Shown: positions 1-8,063, counted from the stretch's first letter. The stretch: 64,000 nt of DNA from Streptomyces griseosporeus (GCF_014656055.1 NZ_BNBR01000001.1:496001-560000); one strand, 5' to 3'. Notes: generated by a model from the sequence alone, not told the origin. Numbers and translations: made by a program.

Positions 1-291
1 ACCGTCGCCGGGCCGGCAGTCCTCCAGCTCCTTGAGCATGCGCTCGACTTCGCCGTGCTCGGTGATCTCCTGGTCGGCGAGGTCGTCTCCCCCGTCGACG
101 TACCGGCGTACCGTCGGGTACAGGTACTGCTCCTCGGCCACCGAGTGCCGGACCAGTTCCATGGTGAGCCGGTCCGCCAGTTCGCGTCGCCGTTCGTCCG
201 CCCCGGGCAGCGCTTCGATCTGCGCGAAGAGTTCCTCCACCTCCCGGTGGTCCGCCGTCAGTTCCTCGATGACGTTTCCGCCGTGTCCCAT
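1..291 (-). CDS. Hemerythrin HHE domain protein (3' end outside window)
   Basis: Ninety-seven codons read on the minus strand from an ATG at 291 that follows a GGAG ribosome binding site; the C-terminus lies beyond base 1. The visible part has the helical His/Glu pattern of the hemerythrin-like HHE fold: a histidine near residue 15 in DHREVEELF, then VRHSVAEEQYLYP around residue 50, then an ITEHGEVE segment near residue 80. HHE proteins bind a di-iron centre and are linked to oxygen, NO or iron sensing in the cytoplasm; the substrate here is not known. It is divergent from the MEDS gene pair that follows. The family call is solid, the role open. Confidence 0.85.
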   Translation of the reverse strand, partial: MGHGGNVIEELTADHREVEELFAQIEALPGADERRRELADRLTMELVRHSVAEEQYLYPTVRRYVDGGDDLADQEITEHGEVERMLKELEDCRPGDG

Positions 292-537
292 GGTTCTCCA
301 CTCGTCGTCTTCGAAAGGAAGGCCGGCTGTGTGCGGCACCCCACCCGGCACCGATACCTTCCACGCGGGCGGCGGCGACCTCACGCGACTCAGGCACTTC
401 ACCCCGGTGGCCGACGGAACCCGGCCGGTCGCCCCGAGGGCGCCGCGTCGAAGAGCCGGACGTTGCCTGGCACCCCGTGCCGGGTTCGCGGACATGCATG
501 TCAGTAAGGTGGGCATGCGCAGGAACGGGAGGGACCG

Positions 538-1320
538 GTGAGAGCGGCACACACTCTGGCGACACTCGACGAGATCGGCTCTGGCGACCACGTATGCCAG
601 TTGCTGGGGCCCGCCGACGACGTCATGGACCGAAGCAGGGCCTTCGTCGCGGACGGGGCACTCTTCGGGGACAAGGTCGTGATCGTCGGATCGGCGGTCA
701 CCGCCGGCAGCGAGTTCGCCCCGATGGTGCTCGACCCGTCCCGGACGGGCGGCTCCCTCCTCGCCGCGGTGCGCCGCGAGGCGGCGAGCGCCGGGCGGGA
801 GGGCTTCCGTTCCCTGCGGGTGCTCCACCATGTGACACCCGGCACCGGCGCCGGAGAGCCGGAGCGGTTGTTGCGCAGTGAGCTCGATCTGGAGGAGTTC
901 GCCGCCGACAGCGGGGCTCTGGTGGTGTGCGCGTACAGCGGTGCCGACTGGGACGCATCTACACTGGAACAGGTCAGGTGTGTGCATCCCCACCACCTGG
1001 GCAGCCGTCCGGCGTCACCGGCGTTTCAGGTGTACCGGACGGGAAAGGACGGCTGGACCGTGGACGGGGTCATCGACAGCGACGGTGCCGCGGCGTTCGG
1101 GGCCATCCTGCGTACGCTGCTTGCGCAGACGGCGACCGTGCGTCTGCTCTGCCGTGACCTGGAGTTCTTCGACGCGGCGGGAATGAGCGCGCTGGCCGAC
1201 GCGGCCCGGCTGCTCCCGGACCGCAAGGTCGTCCTGGAAGGGACCAACGACACCGTACGGCTGGCCTGGGAGCTGTCCGGCTTCGCCGCGCCCGCGGTTC
1301 CGGTGGTGATGGCGCCGTGA
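538..1320 (+). CDS. MEDS sensory domain protein with STAS-like C-terminus
   Basis: A 260-residue soluble protein. Residues 12-170 match the MEDS (methanogen/methylotroph DcmR sensory) fold, beginning with GDHVCQLL and a GDKVVIVGS strand. The last 80 residues look like a STAS anti-sigma antagonist domain (LLCRDLEFFDAAGMSAL). In active antagonists the loop is D-S-S/T-G with a phosphorylated Ser; here residues 212-215 are D-A-A-G, so the acceptor is missing. The GTG start at 538 follows GGGAGGG. The stop overlaps the start of the next MEDS gene, so the two are translationally coupled. I infer a partner-switching module fed by the MEDS sensor; the ligand is unknown. Confidence 0.8.
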   Translation: MRAAHTLATLDEIGSGDHVCQLLGPADDVMDRSRAFVADGALFGDKVVIVGSAVTAGSEFAPMVLDPSRTGGSLLAAVRREAASAGREGFRSLRVLHHVTPGTGAGEPERLLRSELDLEEFAADSGALVVCAYSGADWDASTLEQVRCVHPHHLGSRPASPAFQVYRTGKDGWTVDGVIDSDGAAAFGAILRTLLAQTATVRLLCRDLEFFDAAGMSALADAARLLPDRKVVLEGTNDTVRLAWELSGFAAPAVPVVMAP

Positions 1321-2279
1321 GCTCGCCGTCCCGCCCCGCTGTCCCCTCACCCGAGCCCCGGACCGGGTACCGGCACGAGCTGTACCCGTACTCGGGTCCG
1401 GACGAGTTCCTGGAGGGCACCCTGGGGTTCATCCAGGACGCCCTCGACGGTGACGAAGCCGTGGTCGTGGCTGTCCCCCACCGCAAGGCCGCCCTGTTGC
1501 GCGCCGAGCTGCCCGAGCACAAGGCCGTCCGCTATGTCGACACCACCGGCGTGGCGCGCCACCCCGGCCGGCTCATCGGAGCCTGGCAGGAGTGGATCAG
1601 GGAGCACACGTCCCAGGGGCGTCCGGTGCGTGGCATCGGCGAGTCGCCCTGGGAGGAGGCCCGCAGCCGCCCCGAGGTGGAGCAACTGCGGTATCACGAA
1701 TGGCTCCTCAACAAGGCGTTCGCCGACGGTCCGGCCTGGTGGCTGCTGTGCCCCTACGACACCGCCGGCGAGTCGGCCGCGGTGCGTGAGATGGCCCGCT
1801 GCCACCCGGAGATCCGTACCGCCGACGGCACCAGCCCGTCGCAGGACTACGACCCGCAGGCTCCGTTCGCCTTCGCTCCGCTGACCCACCCCTGCGATCC
1901 GTACGACGAGTTCGTCTACACCCAGGGTGACCTGTCCGCGCTGCGCGAGAAGATCGCGGCCTGCGCCCAGCAGCACGGCCTGAACGGTCGCCGGCTGCGC
2001 GAGCTGCATCTGGCCGCCACCGAAGTGGCCAGCAACAGCATCCGGCACGGCGGAGGCCGGGGCGTGCTGCGCACGTGGAGCGAGGATCACCGGATGGTGT
2101 GCGAGTTCCGCGACGCCGGCTACATCGACGACCCCCTGCTGGGACGGTCCAGGCCCGACCACAGCCAGGTCGGCGGCCGGGGCCTGTGGCTCGTGCACCA
2201 GCTGTGCGACATCGTCGAGATCCGCTCCACTCCGGAAGCGGGCACCACGGTCCGTCTCCACACCCATCTGCCGGGGTGA
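1317..2279 (+). CDS. MEDS domain protein with RsbW-type HATPase domain
   Basis: A 320-residue protein starting at a GTG that overlaps the previous stop (GTGA). Residues 15-170 form a MEDS domain (YRHELYPYSG, then a WLLNKAF helix and CPYDT). Residues 195-318 are a GHKL ATPase of the anti-sigma-factor kinase type: N-box EVASNSIRHG, G1-like RDAGYIDDP, G2-like GGRGLWLVHQLCD. There is no histidine-phosphotransfer segment, so it is likely a serine kinase/anti-sigma protein, not a two-component kinase. Coupling to the MEDS-STAS-like gene suggests the two bind each other. The sigma factor target is not in the window. Confidence 0.85.
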   Translation: MSSPSRPAVPSPEPRTGYRHELYPYSGPDEFLEGTLGFIQDALDGDEAVVVAVPHRKAALLRAELPEHKAVRYVDTTGVARHPGRLIGAWQEWIREHTSQGRPVRGIGESPWEEARSRPEVEQLRYHEWLLNKAFADGPAWWLLCPYDTAGESAAVREMARCHPEIRTADGTSPSQDYDPQAPFAFAPLTHPCDPYDEFVYTQGDLSALREKIAACAQQHGLNGRRLRELHLAATEVASNSIRHGGGRGVLRTWSEDHRMVCEFRDAGYIDDPLLGRSRPDHSQVGGRGLWLVHQLCDIVEIRSTPEAGTTVRLHTHLPG

Positions 2280-2343
2280 TGCCGCGCGTCGGCACCGGAG
2301 CGGCTGCGATCGGGCCGACGGCCGGTGCCGGATGATCCGCGCC

Positions 2344-2373
2344 TTCTATCTCCAATCCGCGTTGTTCCTAGAA
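2344..2373. promoter_or_regulatory. Operator copy A with promoter of the HTH regulator gene
   Basis: Bounded by inverted ends TTCTA and TAGAA. Read on the minus strand it runs TTCTA-N2-AACAACG-N-G-N-ATTG then ATAGAA, which matches the site at 3052-3080 in about 24 of 30 positions. A TAGAAT -10 hexamer at 2369-2374 overlaps it and would put transcription start at the ATG at 2381, so the regulator mRNA is probably leaderless. Autoregulation is inferred from the two matching copies. Confidence 0.6.
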
Positions 2374-2380
2374 TGGCCCG

Positions 2381-3073
2381 ATGGAGGACATCGACGCGAT
2401 CGCGGCACTGCAGGACCCGGTGCGGCGCCGCCTGTACGAGTACGTGGCGGCGCAGGGCCGCGAGGTCGGCCGTAACGAGGCGGCCGACGCGGCCGGGGTC
2501 ACCCGTACCCTCGCCGCCCACCACCTGGACAAGCTGGCCGAGGCCGGACTGCTGGAGAGCGGCAGCCGCCGTCTGACCGGGCGGTCCGGGCCCGGGGCGG
2601 GCCGACCCGCCAAGGTGTACACGCGGGCGCGGGAGGAGCGGACGGTGTCACTGCCGGCCCGCGACTACCGCACCGCCGCCGAACTGCTCGCCGAGGCCGC
2701 CGAGGAGGCCGGACTCGACACCGGCCTGACGGCCGCCGCACGCCGCCGGGGCGCGGCCCTGCGCGACTCGACGGCGCCCTGCGGGGACCTCGACGAGGCC
2801 ATGAGGCTGCTCGCCACGCGCGGATACGAGCCGTACGCGGCGGGCGCGTCTGACGACACCGAGGAGGCGCCCGGAGCGACGGAGCGTGTCGTACGGCTGC
2901 GCAACTGCCCCTTCCACGCGGTCGCCGAACGCTTCCCGCCGCTCGTCTGCGGCATGAACCTCGCGCTGCTGGAGGGACTTCTCGGCACGGACGGTCCCGT
3001 CCGCGCCCGTATGGACGCCCGGCCGGGAGAGTGCTGCGTGGTCCTCGAAGCTTCTAAAAACAACGAGCATTGA
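2381..3073 (+). CDS. HTH transcriptional regulator with conserved Cys cluster (SufR-like layout)
   Basis: A 230-residue protein. Residues 5-85 are an ArsR/MarR-type winged helix (ALQDPVRRRLYEYVAA, then AADAAGVTRTLAAHHLDKLAEAGLL and an RSGPGAGRP wing). The C-terminal half carries C176, C190 and C218/C219 with spacing close to the three Fe-S-ligating Cys of the SufR family; this suggests an iron-sulfur or metal sensor. No suf genes are nearby. The ATG at 2381 has a TAGAAT -10 box 6 bases upstream and no ribosome binding site, consistent with a leaderless mRNA. The same operator sequence lies before it and before the DUF3291 gene that follows, so it probably controls both. Confidence 0.8.
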   Translation: MEDIDAIAALQDPVRRRLYEYVAAQGREVGRNEAADAAGVTRTLAAHHLDKLAEAGLLESGSRRLTGRSGPGAGRPAKVYTRAREERTVSLPARDYRTAAELLAEAAEEAGLDTGLTAAARRRGAALRDSTAPCGDLDEAMRLLATRGYEPYAAGASDDTEEAPGATERVVRLRNCPFHAVAERFPPLVCGMNLALLEGLLGTDGPVRARMDARPGECCVVLEASKNNEH

Positions 3074-3080
3074 CATAGAA
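3052..3080. promoter_or_regulatory. Operator copy B before the DUF3291 gene
   Basis: TTCTA-N2-AACAACG-N-G-N-ATTG followed by ATAGAA: the same element as 2344-2373 in inverted orientation, one base shorter. It overlaps the last codons and stop of the regulator gene and covers the -35 hexamer of the next promoter. Binding here would block transcription of the DUF3291 gene. Confidence 0.6.
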
Positions 3081-3099
3081 ACCGGGGGCGTGCTGGGAT
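3070..3099 (+). promoter_or_regulatory. Promoter of the DUF3291 gene
   Basis: A perfect TTGACA at 3070-3075 overlaps the stop codon of the regulator gene. With an 18-base spacer, TGGGAT at 3094-3099 is the best -10 match, which places the transcription start at or beside the ATG at 3106. The -35 lies inside operator copy B. Confidence 0.45.
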
Positions 3100-3105
3100 G
3101 TGGTC

Positions 3106-3615
3106 ATGACCGCACCCCAACACGCCTTCCACTTCGCCCAGTTCAACGTCGCCAAGCTGCTCCACCCCCTCGACGACCCGCACACGGCGTCGTTCGTCGA
3201 GCTGCTCGACCCGGTCAACGCGAGCGCCGACGCCGCGCCCGGATTCGTGTGGCGGCTCGCGGAGGAGGGCGCGAGTGACGCCACCGGCATGCGTCCGGCG
3301 GGCGAGGACGTCATCGTCACGCTGTCGGTGTGGGAGTCCCGGCAGGCACTGTGGGACTTCACCTACCGCAGCGGACACCTGGACGCGATGCGGCGGCGCC
3401 GCGAATGGTTCGAGCGGCACGTCGAGGCGCACCTGGTCCTCTGGTGGGTTCCCGCCGGCCATCTCCCGACCCTCGACGAGGCGATGGAGCGGCTGGCCGA
3501 CCTGCGCGCGAACGGCCCGTCACCGCGGGCGTTCACCTTCGCCTCCGCCTACACCGCGGAGGAGGCCGCGCGGCACCTCACCTCCGGGGCGGCCGGGGAC
3601 ACGACGGCGGCATAG
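3106..3615 (+). CDS. DUF3291 domain protein
   Basis: A 169-residue protein (starting MTAPQHAFHFAQFNVAKLL) that matches DUF3291 along its whole length: aromatic-rich segments GFVWRL, VTLSVWESRQALWDF, MRRRREWFERH and VLWWVPAGHLPT are typical of this ferredoxin-like, antibiotic-monooxygenase-related family. No enzyme activity is established for the family. A GTG two codons upstream (3100) is an alternative start; I chose the ATG because it sits at the predicted transcription start and follows GGGA by 7-8 bases. Its own TTGACA promoter overlaps the end of the HTH regulator gene, and the shared operator makes it the likely target of that regulator. Confidence 0.75.
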   Translation: MTAPQHAFHFAQFNVAKLLHPLDDPHTASFVELLDPVNASADAAPGFVWRLAEEGASDATGMRPAGEDVIVTLSVWESRQALWDFTYRSGHLDAMRRRREWFERHVEAHLVLWWVPAGHLPTLDEAMERLADLRANGPSPRAFTFASAYTAEEAARHLTSGAAGDTTAA

Positions 3616-4040
3616 GGCAGGACAAGGGAACGGGGCTGGACGAGGGCACAGGGCAGGGCGGCGGGACGGGGGAAGGCCGGCCGCCTTCCGCACAACGACG
3701 CATGAGGGGCCGCGGGACGGGCGCTCGGGCCGGCACCACGGGGGTGTGACGGACCGGGCGCCTTCGCGCGCCCGCCCGGGCGGGCCGTACGCGCACACAG
3801 GGCCAAGGGCCGCACCTCTTTCTCGTGCACGCCTCTTGACCTCCGATACCTACCGGTCAGTACTCTCGCGCCACCCTCACTGACACGGCTGCCCCCGTCC
3901 CCCAGCGGTCCGGCAGACCGCACCTCGGCATGCCCCGCAGGCCCGCAGGCCCAGCTCCCGTGACCCGGGAAGCCCCAGCGCTGCCCCCGTCAGAACGCGC
4001 CGACGAGCGCCGTCCCCGACCCCACCCCCGGAGTCCCCAC
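3616..4040. other. Intergenic region of 425 bases
   Basis: No gene is supported here. A purine-rich stretch follows the DUF3291 stop, then a short hairpin (GGAAGG at 3671-3676 with CCTTCC at 3684-3689) that may end its transcript, although no T tract follows. The right-hand end holds a probable promoter and operator for the lipase gene. Confidence 0.5.
3836..3866 (+). promoter_or_regulatory. Lipase promoter with TetR-type palindrome
   Basis: TTGACC at 3836-3841 is a good -35. Downstream, TACCTACCGGTCAGTA at 3847-3862 is a near-perfect 16-bp palindrome of the TAC-N-GACCGGTC-N-GTA type often bound by TetR-family repressors, lying over the spacer and the expected -10. No TetR gene is adjacent, so the regulator would act from elsewhere. 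Confidence 0.4.
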
Positions 4041-4730
4041 GTGAAGAAGACCCTTGCCGCCGCGGCCGCCGCGGCGGCCGGTGCCCTGCTCGCCGTACAG
4101 GTGTCCCTCCCCGCCCAGGCCGCGAGCGGCTCCACCTTCAACTCGACCAGCAACCCTGTGCTGTTCGTGCACGGCTACACCGGTGACGCGAGCAACTGGA
4201 ACACCATGGCGGACCGCTTCCGAGCCGATGGCTGGCCCGCCTCCTACCTCGACCAGTGGTCCTATGACTGGCGTCAGTCGAACGTCACGACGGCCCAGCA
4301 GCTCTCCGCCGAGATCGACCGTCTCCTCACGGCCACCGGCGCCGCCAAGGTCGACATCGTCAGCCACTCCATGGGAGGGCTCTCCTCCCGCTACTACCTG
4401 AAGAACCTCGACGGAACCGCCCGGGTCGACGCCTGGGTGTCGCTGGGCGGCCCGAACCACGGCACGGACAGCGCGAACTCCTGCCTGGACACGTCGTGTA
4501 CCGAGATGCGGATCGGCTCCGAATTCCTCGCCGCTCTCAACTCCGGTGACGAGACGCCGGGTTCGGCCCGTTACGCCACCTGGTGGTCGCCCTGCGACAC
4601 CGTCATCAACCCGGACAGCTCCGTCGCGCTGTCCGGCGCGACCAACACCCGGACCGCCTGCCTGAGCCACACGGGCCTGCTGACGGACGCGACCGTGTAC
4701 GCCCAGACGCGCGACATGATCAACCGCTGA
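4041..4730 (+). CDS. Secreted triacylglycerol lipase (alpha/beta hydrolase)
   Basis: Read from a GTG at 4041 with GGAG upstream; 229 residues. VKK, an alanine-rich hydrophobic segment and a QAASG cleavage region give a Sec signal peptide of about 30 residues. The mature part has the oxyanion-loop motif FVHGYTGDASNW, nucleophile elbow SHSMGG (S110), and probable D186 (PCDTVI) and H210 (LSHTGL), matching small class-2 bacterial lipases such as Bacillus LipA. Paired cysteines suggest a disulfide-stabilised extracellular enzyme. It converges on the secreted protein gene to its right through a shared terminator. Confidence 0.9.
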   Translation: MKKTLAAAAAAAAGALLAVQVSLPAQAASGSTFNSTSNPVLFVHGYTGDASNWNTMADRFRADGWPASYLDQWSYDWRQSNVTTAQQLSAEIDRLLTATGAAKVDIVSHSMGGLSSRYYLKNLDGTARVDAWVSLGGPNHGTDSANSCLDTSCTEMRIGSEFLAALNSGDETPGSARYATWWSPCDTVINPDSSVALSGATNTRTACLSHTGLLTDATVYAQTRDMINR

Positions 4731-4737
4731 TCCCTCT

Positions 4738-4781
4738 CATCGTGCCCCGGCAGACAAGAGGCCGTCCGCCGGGGCGCGATG
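4738..4781. terminator. Bidirectional terminator between lipase and secreted-protein genes
   Basis: CATCGTGCCCCGGC at 4738-4751 pairs with GCCGGGGCGCGATG at 4768-4781 (13 of 14 pairs, the exception a possible G-U). It lies between convergent stops, so it can serve both strands. Confidence 0.75.
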
Positions 4782-4789
4782 GCAGGTGG

Positions 4790-6064
4790 TTACGAGCCGT
4801 CCGCGTGGACGGCGTACACGTACCGCTTGCCGGCGTACTCGCTGAGGTTCCAGATCACGTTCTCGCTGTACGCCCAGCCGGACGCGGCGCTGCTGTGGAA
4901 GCTGAGGTCCTCGCAGCCGACGGCCAGGTCGCACACGTAACTCGCGGTCGAGGCGCCGGAGGTGAACGTGCGCAGCGCTCCCGCCGAGGAGCCGTTGCTC
5001 GTGGCGAGGTAGTGCTTGCTGCTCTGGGAGACCACGCCCTGGATCTTCTGCTGTCCGACCGTCACGGCCTCGGAGGCGGTCGGCGAGGAGATCTGCCGGT
5101 TGGTGTAGTCGAGGTTCCAGCGGACCACCTTGGGCGTGGTGGTGGGGGCGCCGGTGCCGTTGTAGGTGCCGTCGGTGTAGTCGACGGTGCCGGAGACCGA
5201 GTACTCGCTGACGACGAGGGAGTCGGGGCTGCTGGCGCGGTCGAGGCCGATGGCGCTGTAGCGCAGGTACTTGCCGGCGTTGTCGTAGGCGGCGCTCTGC
5301 GGCAGGACGTACTGGTAGGAGTACCCGTAGTACTGGCCGTCGGTGTGCAGACCGCACACGTCCTTCTCGGCGGTGGCGACCTGGAAGATGGTGTTGAGGT
5401 CGAAGACCCGCAGACCCTTGTAGGTGTCGACCACGTACAGCAGGTTGCCGTACCACATGATGCCGCCGGCGTGACGGCGCACGGGGTTGAAGGAGTACTC
5501 GCCGGAGGCGGTCTTGACCGGCTCGACCAGCAGGACGTGCCGGTAGGTCGGCGCGGAGGCGTTGGTCATGTCGACGAAGGACAGGCGCACGCCCTTGTCG
5601 ATCGGGTACTCGTCGACGCCGTCGCCGTCCGGGTCGGTCTCGAAGTACCACGAGACGAGGACGGCCTTGCGGCCGCCGCTCGACGGGTACAGGCCGCTGC
5701 CGTAGGCGTCGGCGCTGGTGGTGACGCCCTGCGGGATCCAGTAGTCGACGGTCTGGTCGCCGCTCTCCCAGGTGAAGCCGGCGGCGAAGGCGTCGACGGT
5801 GCTGGGGGCGCTGGTGAGGCGGGTGGCGCTGCGGTTGGTGTCCGCGAGGACGGCGCTCGCGTCCACCTTGGTCAGCTTGGTCGCCAGGCCGGCGTTGAGG
5901 TCGGCGAACTGCCCGTAGCTGTTGCCGGTTCTGCTGGTGAGGGCGAACTGACTTGCGTCGATCGTGGCCGCCTCGGCGCTCGTCGCGGTCAGCAGGCTGC
6001 CTGCGGCCGCGACGAACGGCGCGGCGCCCAGGCCCTTGAGAATCGCTCTCCGTGTCATGTTCAT
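4790..6064 (-). CDS. Tat-type secreted protein of unknown function
   Basis: Starting at the ATG at 6064 it has 424 residues (a GTG at 6100 would add 12). The N-terminus MNMTRRAILKGLGAA is a twin-arginine signal with a hydrophobic stretch and an AEA cleavage site. The mature protein is rich in Gly, Ser, Thr, Tyr and Asp and shows repeated short strands such as GGIMWYGNLLYVVDTYKGL and GQYYGYSYQYVLP, suggesting a beta-propeller or similar all-beta fold. I see no catalytic motif. The C-terminus has a Cys pair in CDLAVGCEDLSFH. It is transcribed toward the lipase gene. Known only as a conserved actinomycete secreted protein. Confidence 0.75.
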   Translation of the reverse strand: MNMTRRAILKGLGAAPFVAAAGSLLTATSAEAATIDASQFALTSRTGNSYGQFADLNAGLATKLTKVDASAVLADTNRSATRLTSAPSTVDAFAAGFTWESGDQTVDYWIPQGVTTSADAYGSGLYPSSGGRKAVLVSWYFETDPDGDGVDEYPIDKGVRLSFVDMTNASAPTYRHVLLVEPVKTASGEYSFNPVRRHAGGIMWYGNLLYVVDTYKGLRVFDLNTIFQVATAEKDVCGLHTDGQYYGYSYQYVLPQSAAYDNAGKYLRYSAIGLDRASSPDSLVVSEYSVSGTVDYTDGTYNGTGAPTTTPKVVRWNLDYTNRQISSPTASEAVTVGQQKIQGVVSQSSKHYLATSNGSSAGALRTFTSGASTASYVCDLAVGCEDLSFHSSAASGWAYSENVIWNLSEYAGKRYVYAVHADGS

Positions 6065-6202
6065 GGGCCGGAAAGGTACGTGTATTCGATCACGGAACAC
6101 AACCTGCCCTCGCGCCGGGGTCCCGGTAAGCGCTCTCCACTCTTCCGACGGACCGTCAGGAGAGGGGGTGGTTCTGTCGACGAGAGCCGGAGTCCGGTAG
6201 CG

Positions 6203-6928
6203 CTACGGGCGGCGCGCCAGGAAAACGAACTCCTTGCCCGGCCGGTCGGGTGCGTCGCGGACGTCCTCCAGGACGTATCCCTCGGCGGCCAGGTCCGTCT
6301 CGATCTCGTGCCGTTCGCGGAAGCGCAGCGTCGAGTCGGAGGTCAGCGTCCGTCCGTCCGCCGTGAAGACGTACGTCCAGCGGAACGACACCAGAGGCCC
6401 GTCGACCTCCGTGACGTCGACCCAGCTCTCGACCGCGCCGGCGCCGGGGACCTCCGTCACGGCGTACGAGGAGGCGCGGTTCCACTGCTCCCAGGCGCGC
6501 CTGGCGGGGTCCCGGGTCTCGAACACCAGGCGCCCGCCGGGCCGCAGTGCCGCGTGGGCGGCGCGCAGGGTCCGCCGCCAGGCCCGCGGATCGGTGATGT
6601 GCTGGGCGACGTTCGCCGTCATCGTCGCGAGGTCCGCCCGGAGCGGCGGCAGCGCGGTCGCGTCCCCGTGGATCCAGCGGACGCGCTCCCCGCCGGGCTT
6701 GGCCCGGGCGACGTCGAGGGAGGCGGCGGCCGGGTCGACCCCGACGACGTCGATCCCGCGTTCCGCCAGCAGCAGGGCGAACACGCCGGTCCCGCAGCCG
6801 ATGTCCAGCACGCGCCGCGCCGCGGACTCCTCGGCCAGGCGCACATAGGGGTCGAGGTCGCCTCGGTCGGGGTCGAGGGCGTCGTAGAGGGCCGCGAGCC
6901 GCGGGTGGGCGAAGCACTCGTCCGTCAT
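6203..6928 (-). CDS. Class I SAM-dependent methyltransferase
   Basis: A 241-residue cytoplasmic protein. Motif I is VLDIGCGTGVFALLLA near residue 40, followed by VVGVDPAAASL (acidic end of strand 2), IHGDATALPP and LRPGGRLVFETRDP, a standard Rossmann methyltransferase order. The C-terminal part (SFRWTYVF, LRFRERHEIETDLAAEGY) matches small-molecule methyltransferases; the substrate cannot be read. Its ATG overlaps the stop of the urea transporter gene by four bases, so the two are translationally coupled. Confidence 0.9.
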   Translation of the reverse strand: MTDECFAHPRLAALYDALDPDRGDLDPYVRLAEESAARRVLDIGCGTGVFALLLAERGIDVVGVDPAAASLDVARAKPGGERVRWIHGDATALPPLRADLATMTANVAQHITDPRAWRRTLRAAHAALRPGGRLVFETRDPARRAWEQWNRASSYAVTEVPGAGAVESWVDVTEVDGPLVSFRWTYVFTADGRTLTSDSTLRFRERHEIETDLAAEGYVLEDVRDAPDRPGKEFVFLARRP

Positions 6929-7911
6929 GGGGCCGACGGTAGGCGCAGCCGCCTCCGCACGGCCAACGGGTTTCCGCGGCGCCGCCCCCGGGAGGCGGTG
7001 AGGCGCGGGAAGGACCGGGCGGCGAGCAGGAAGGCGAGCGTCGTCAGCACGAAGGGCCAGGTGAAGGCGTGGCCGCCGGCCAGGGCGGCGACGGCCGGGG
7101 TCACGGCCGTCGCGGTGGCCGCGCCGAGCAGCGCGTACGGCAGGGTGGCCGGCGTCGCCGGCAGGAGGGCGCCGCACAGGGCGAGGGCGGTGAGCACCGC
7201 GTTGCAGCCGAGGGTGCCGTCGGCGACGCGCGCCGTGGGGGCGCCCAGTGCCCAGGCGGTCAGGACGCCGGTCGCGCTGCCGGCGCACGCCACCCAGCCC
7301 GCCGTGCGGTTCGCCAGGAAGAGGGCGGCGAGCAGCAGCGCCCCGGCGTACCAGCGGTCGAGGAAGAGGATCTGGGCGATGGTGTGGAAGAAGGCCTGAG
7401 CGATGACGTCCGGGGGCAGCGCGGCGGGGGTGGCGGCGAGGGCCGGGGTGCCGCCGGGGGGCGGGCGGAGGCGTTCGAAGGCGGGGGCGGCCGTCGTCAG
7501 TGCGGTCGCGGCCAGACAGAACGGCGCGGTCAGCGCGGGCAGTTGCCACACGGACAGCAGGCGGCTCAGGGCCGCTGTGGCGATCGTGACGACGACGCAG
7601 CCCGCGGCGGCGAGCAGCGCCGTGGCCGGCCGGGCCGGGCCGAGGAGCGCCGCGCAGCCGAGCGCGAACAGGGCGGGGTTGAGGCCGTCGAGCCCGGACC
7701 CGGCCCGTTCGCGGGTGGTGCCCAGCAGGCGGGCGATGGCGGTGCCGAGGGCGGCGCCGCCGAGCGCGTAGGCGCCGTAGCGCCAGTCGACGGTGCACAG
7801 CGCCACGCAGAACAGGGCGCCCGTGCGGCCGTCGGTCCGGAACAGCACCTGGGACAGCCCGCGCAGGGCCTGCCGTCCGAAGCCCCGGAGGCCTCCCGGA
7901 GTCCAGCTCAC
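6925..7911 (-). CDS. Urea transporter (UT family)
   Basis: About 328 residues with 10 or so hydrophobic helices. Two internally repeated signature segments are present, GLDGLNPALFALGCAAL with LTAPFCLA and DGTLGCNAVLTALAL with HAFTWPFVLTTLAFL, which fits the two-fold repeated UT channel that passes urea down its gradient. I chose the GTG at 7911 because a run of six G lies just upstream; a GTG at 7929 would add six residues. It overlaps the downstream methyltransferase start. No urease genes are in the window. The first part of the operon, it lies beside an AT-rich palindrome that may be its operator. Confidence 0.85.
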   Translation of the reverse strand: MSWTPGGLRGFGRQALRGLSQVLFRTDGRTGALFCVALCTVDWRYGAYALGGAALGTAIARLLGTTRERAGSGLDGLNPALFALGCAALLGPARPATALLAAAGCVVVTIATAALSRLLSVWQLPALTAPFCLAATALTTAAPAFERLRPPPGGTPALAATPAALPPDVIAQAFFHTIAQILFLDRWYAGALLLAALFLANRTAGWVACAGSATGVLTAWALGAPTARVADGTLGCNAVLTALALCGALLPATPATLPYALLGAATATAVTPAVAALAGGHAFTWPFVLTTLAFLLAARSFPRLTASRGRRRGNPLAVRRRLRLPSAP

Positions 7912-7941
7912 GTTCCCCCCAAGGAACACACTTTCACATTG

Positions 7942-7957
7942 TGGAATTTAGTTTCCA
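7942..7957. promoter_or_regulatory. AT-rich palindrome upstream of the urea transporter
   Basis: TGGAATTTAGTTTCCA is a 16-bp imperfect palindrome (outer TGGAA/TTCCA perfect), about 30 bases upstream of the transporter start, in one of the most AT-rich stretches of the window. It is a plausible repressor site; the binding protein is unknown. The core AATTTAGTT recurs at 37447-37455. Confidence 0.4.
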
Positions 7958-8063
7958 TTAATGATACCGGGTGTTGAGGGCGCCGTCCCGCCTTGGTGCG
8001 AGCGCTCGCGCGGTGGGACGCTGGGGGGATAGGTGGCCGAGCAGGGAAACCTGGGAGGGGCCG

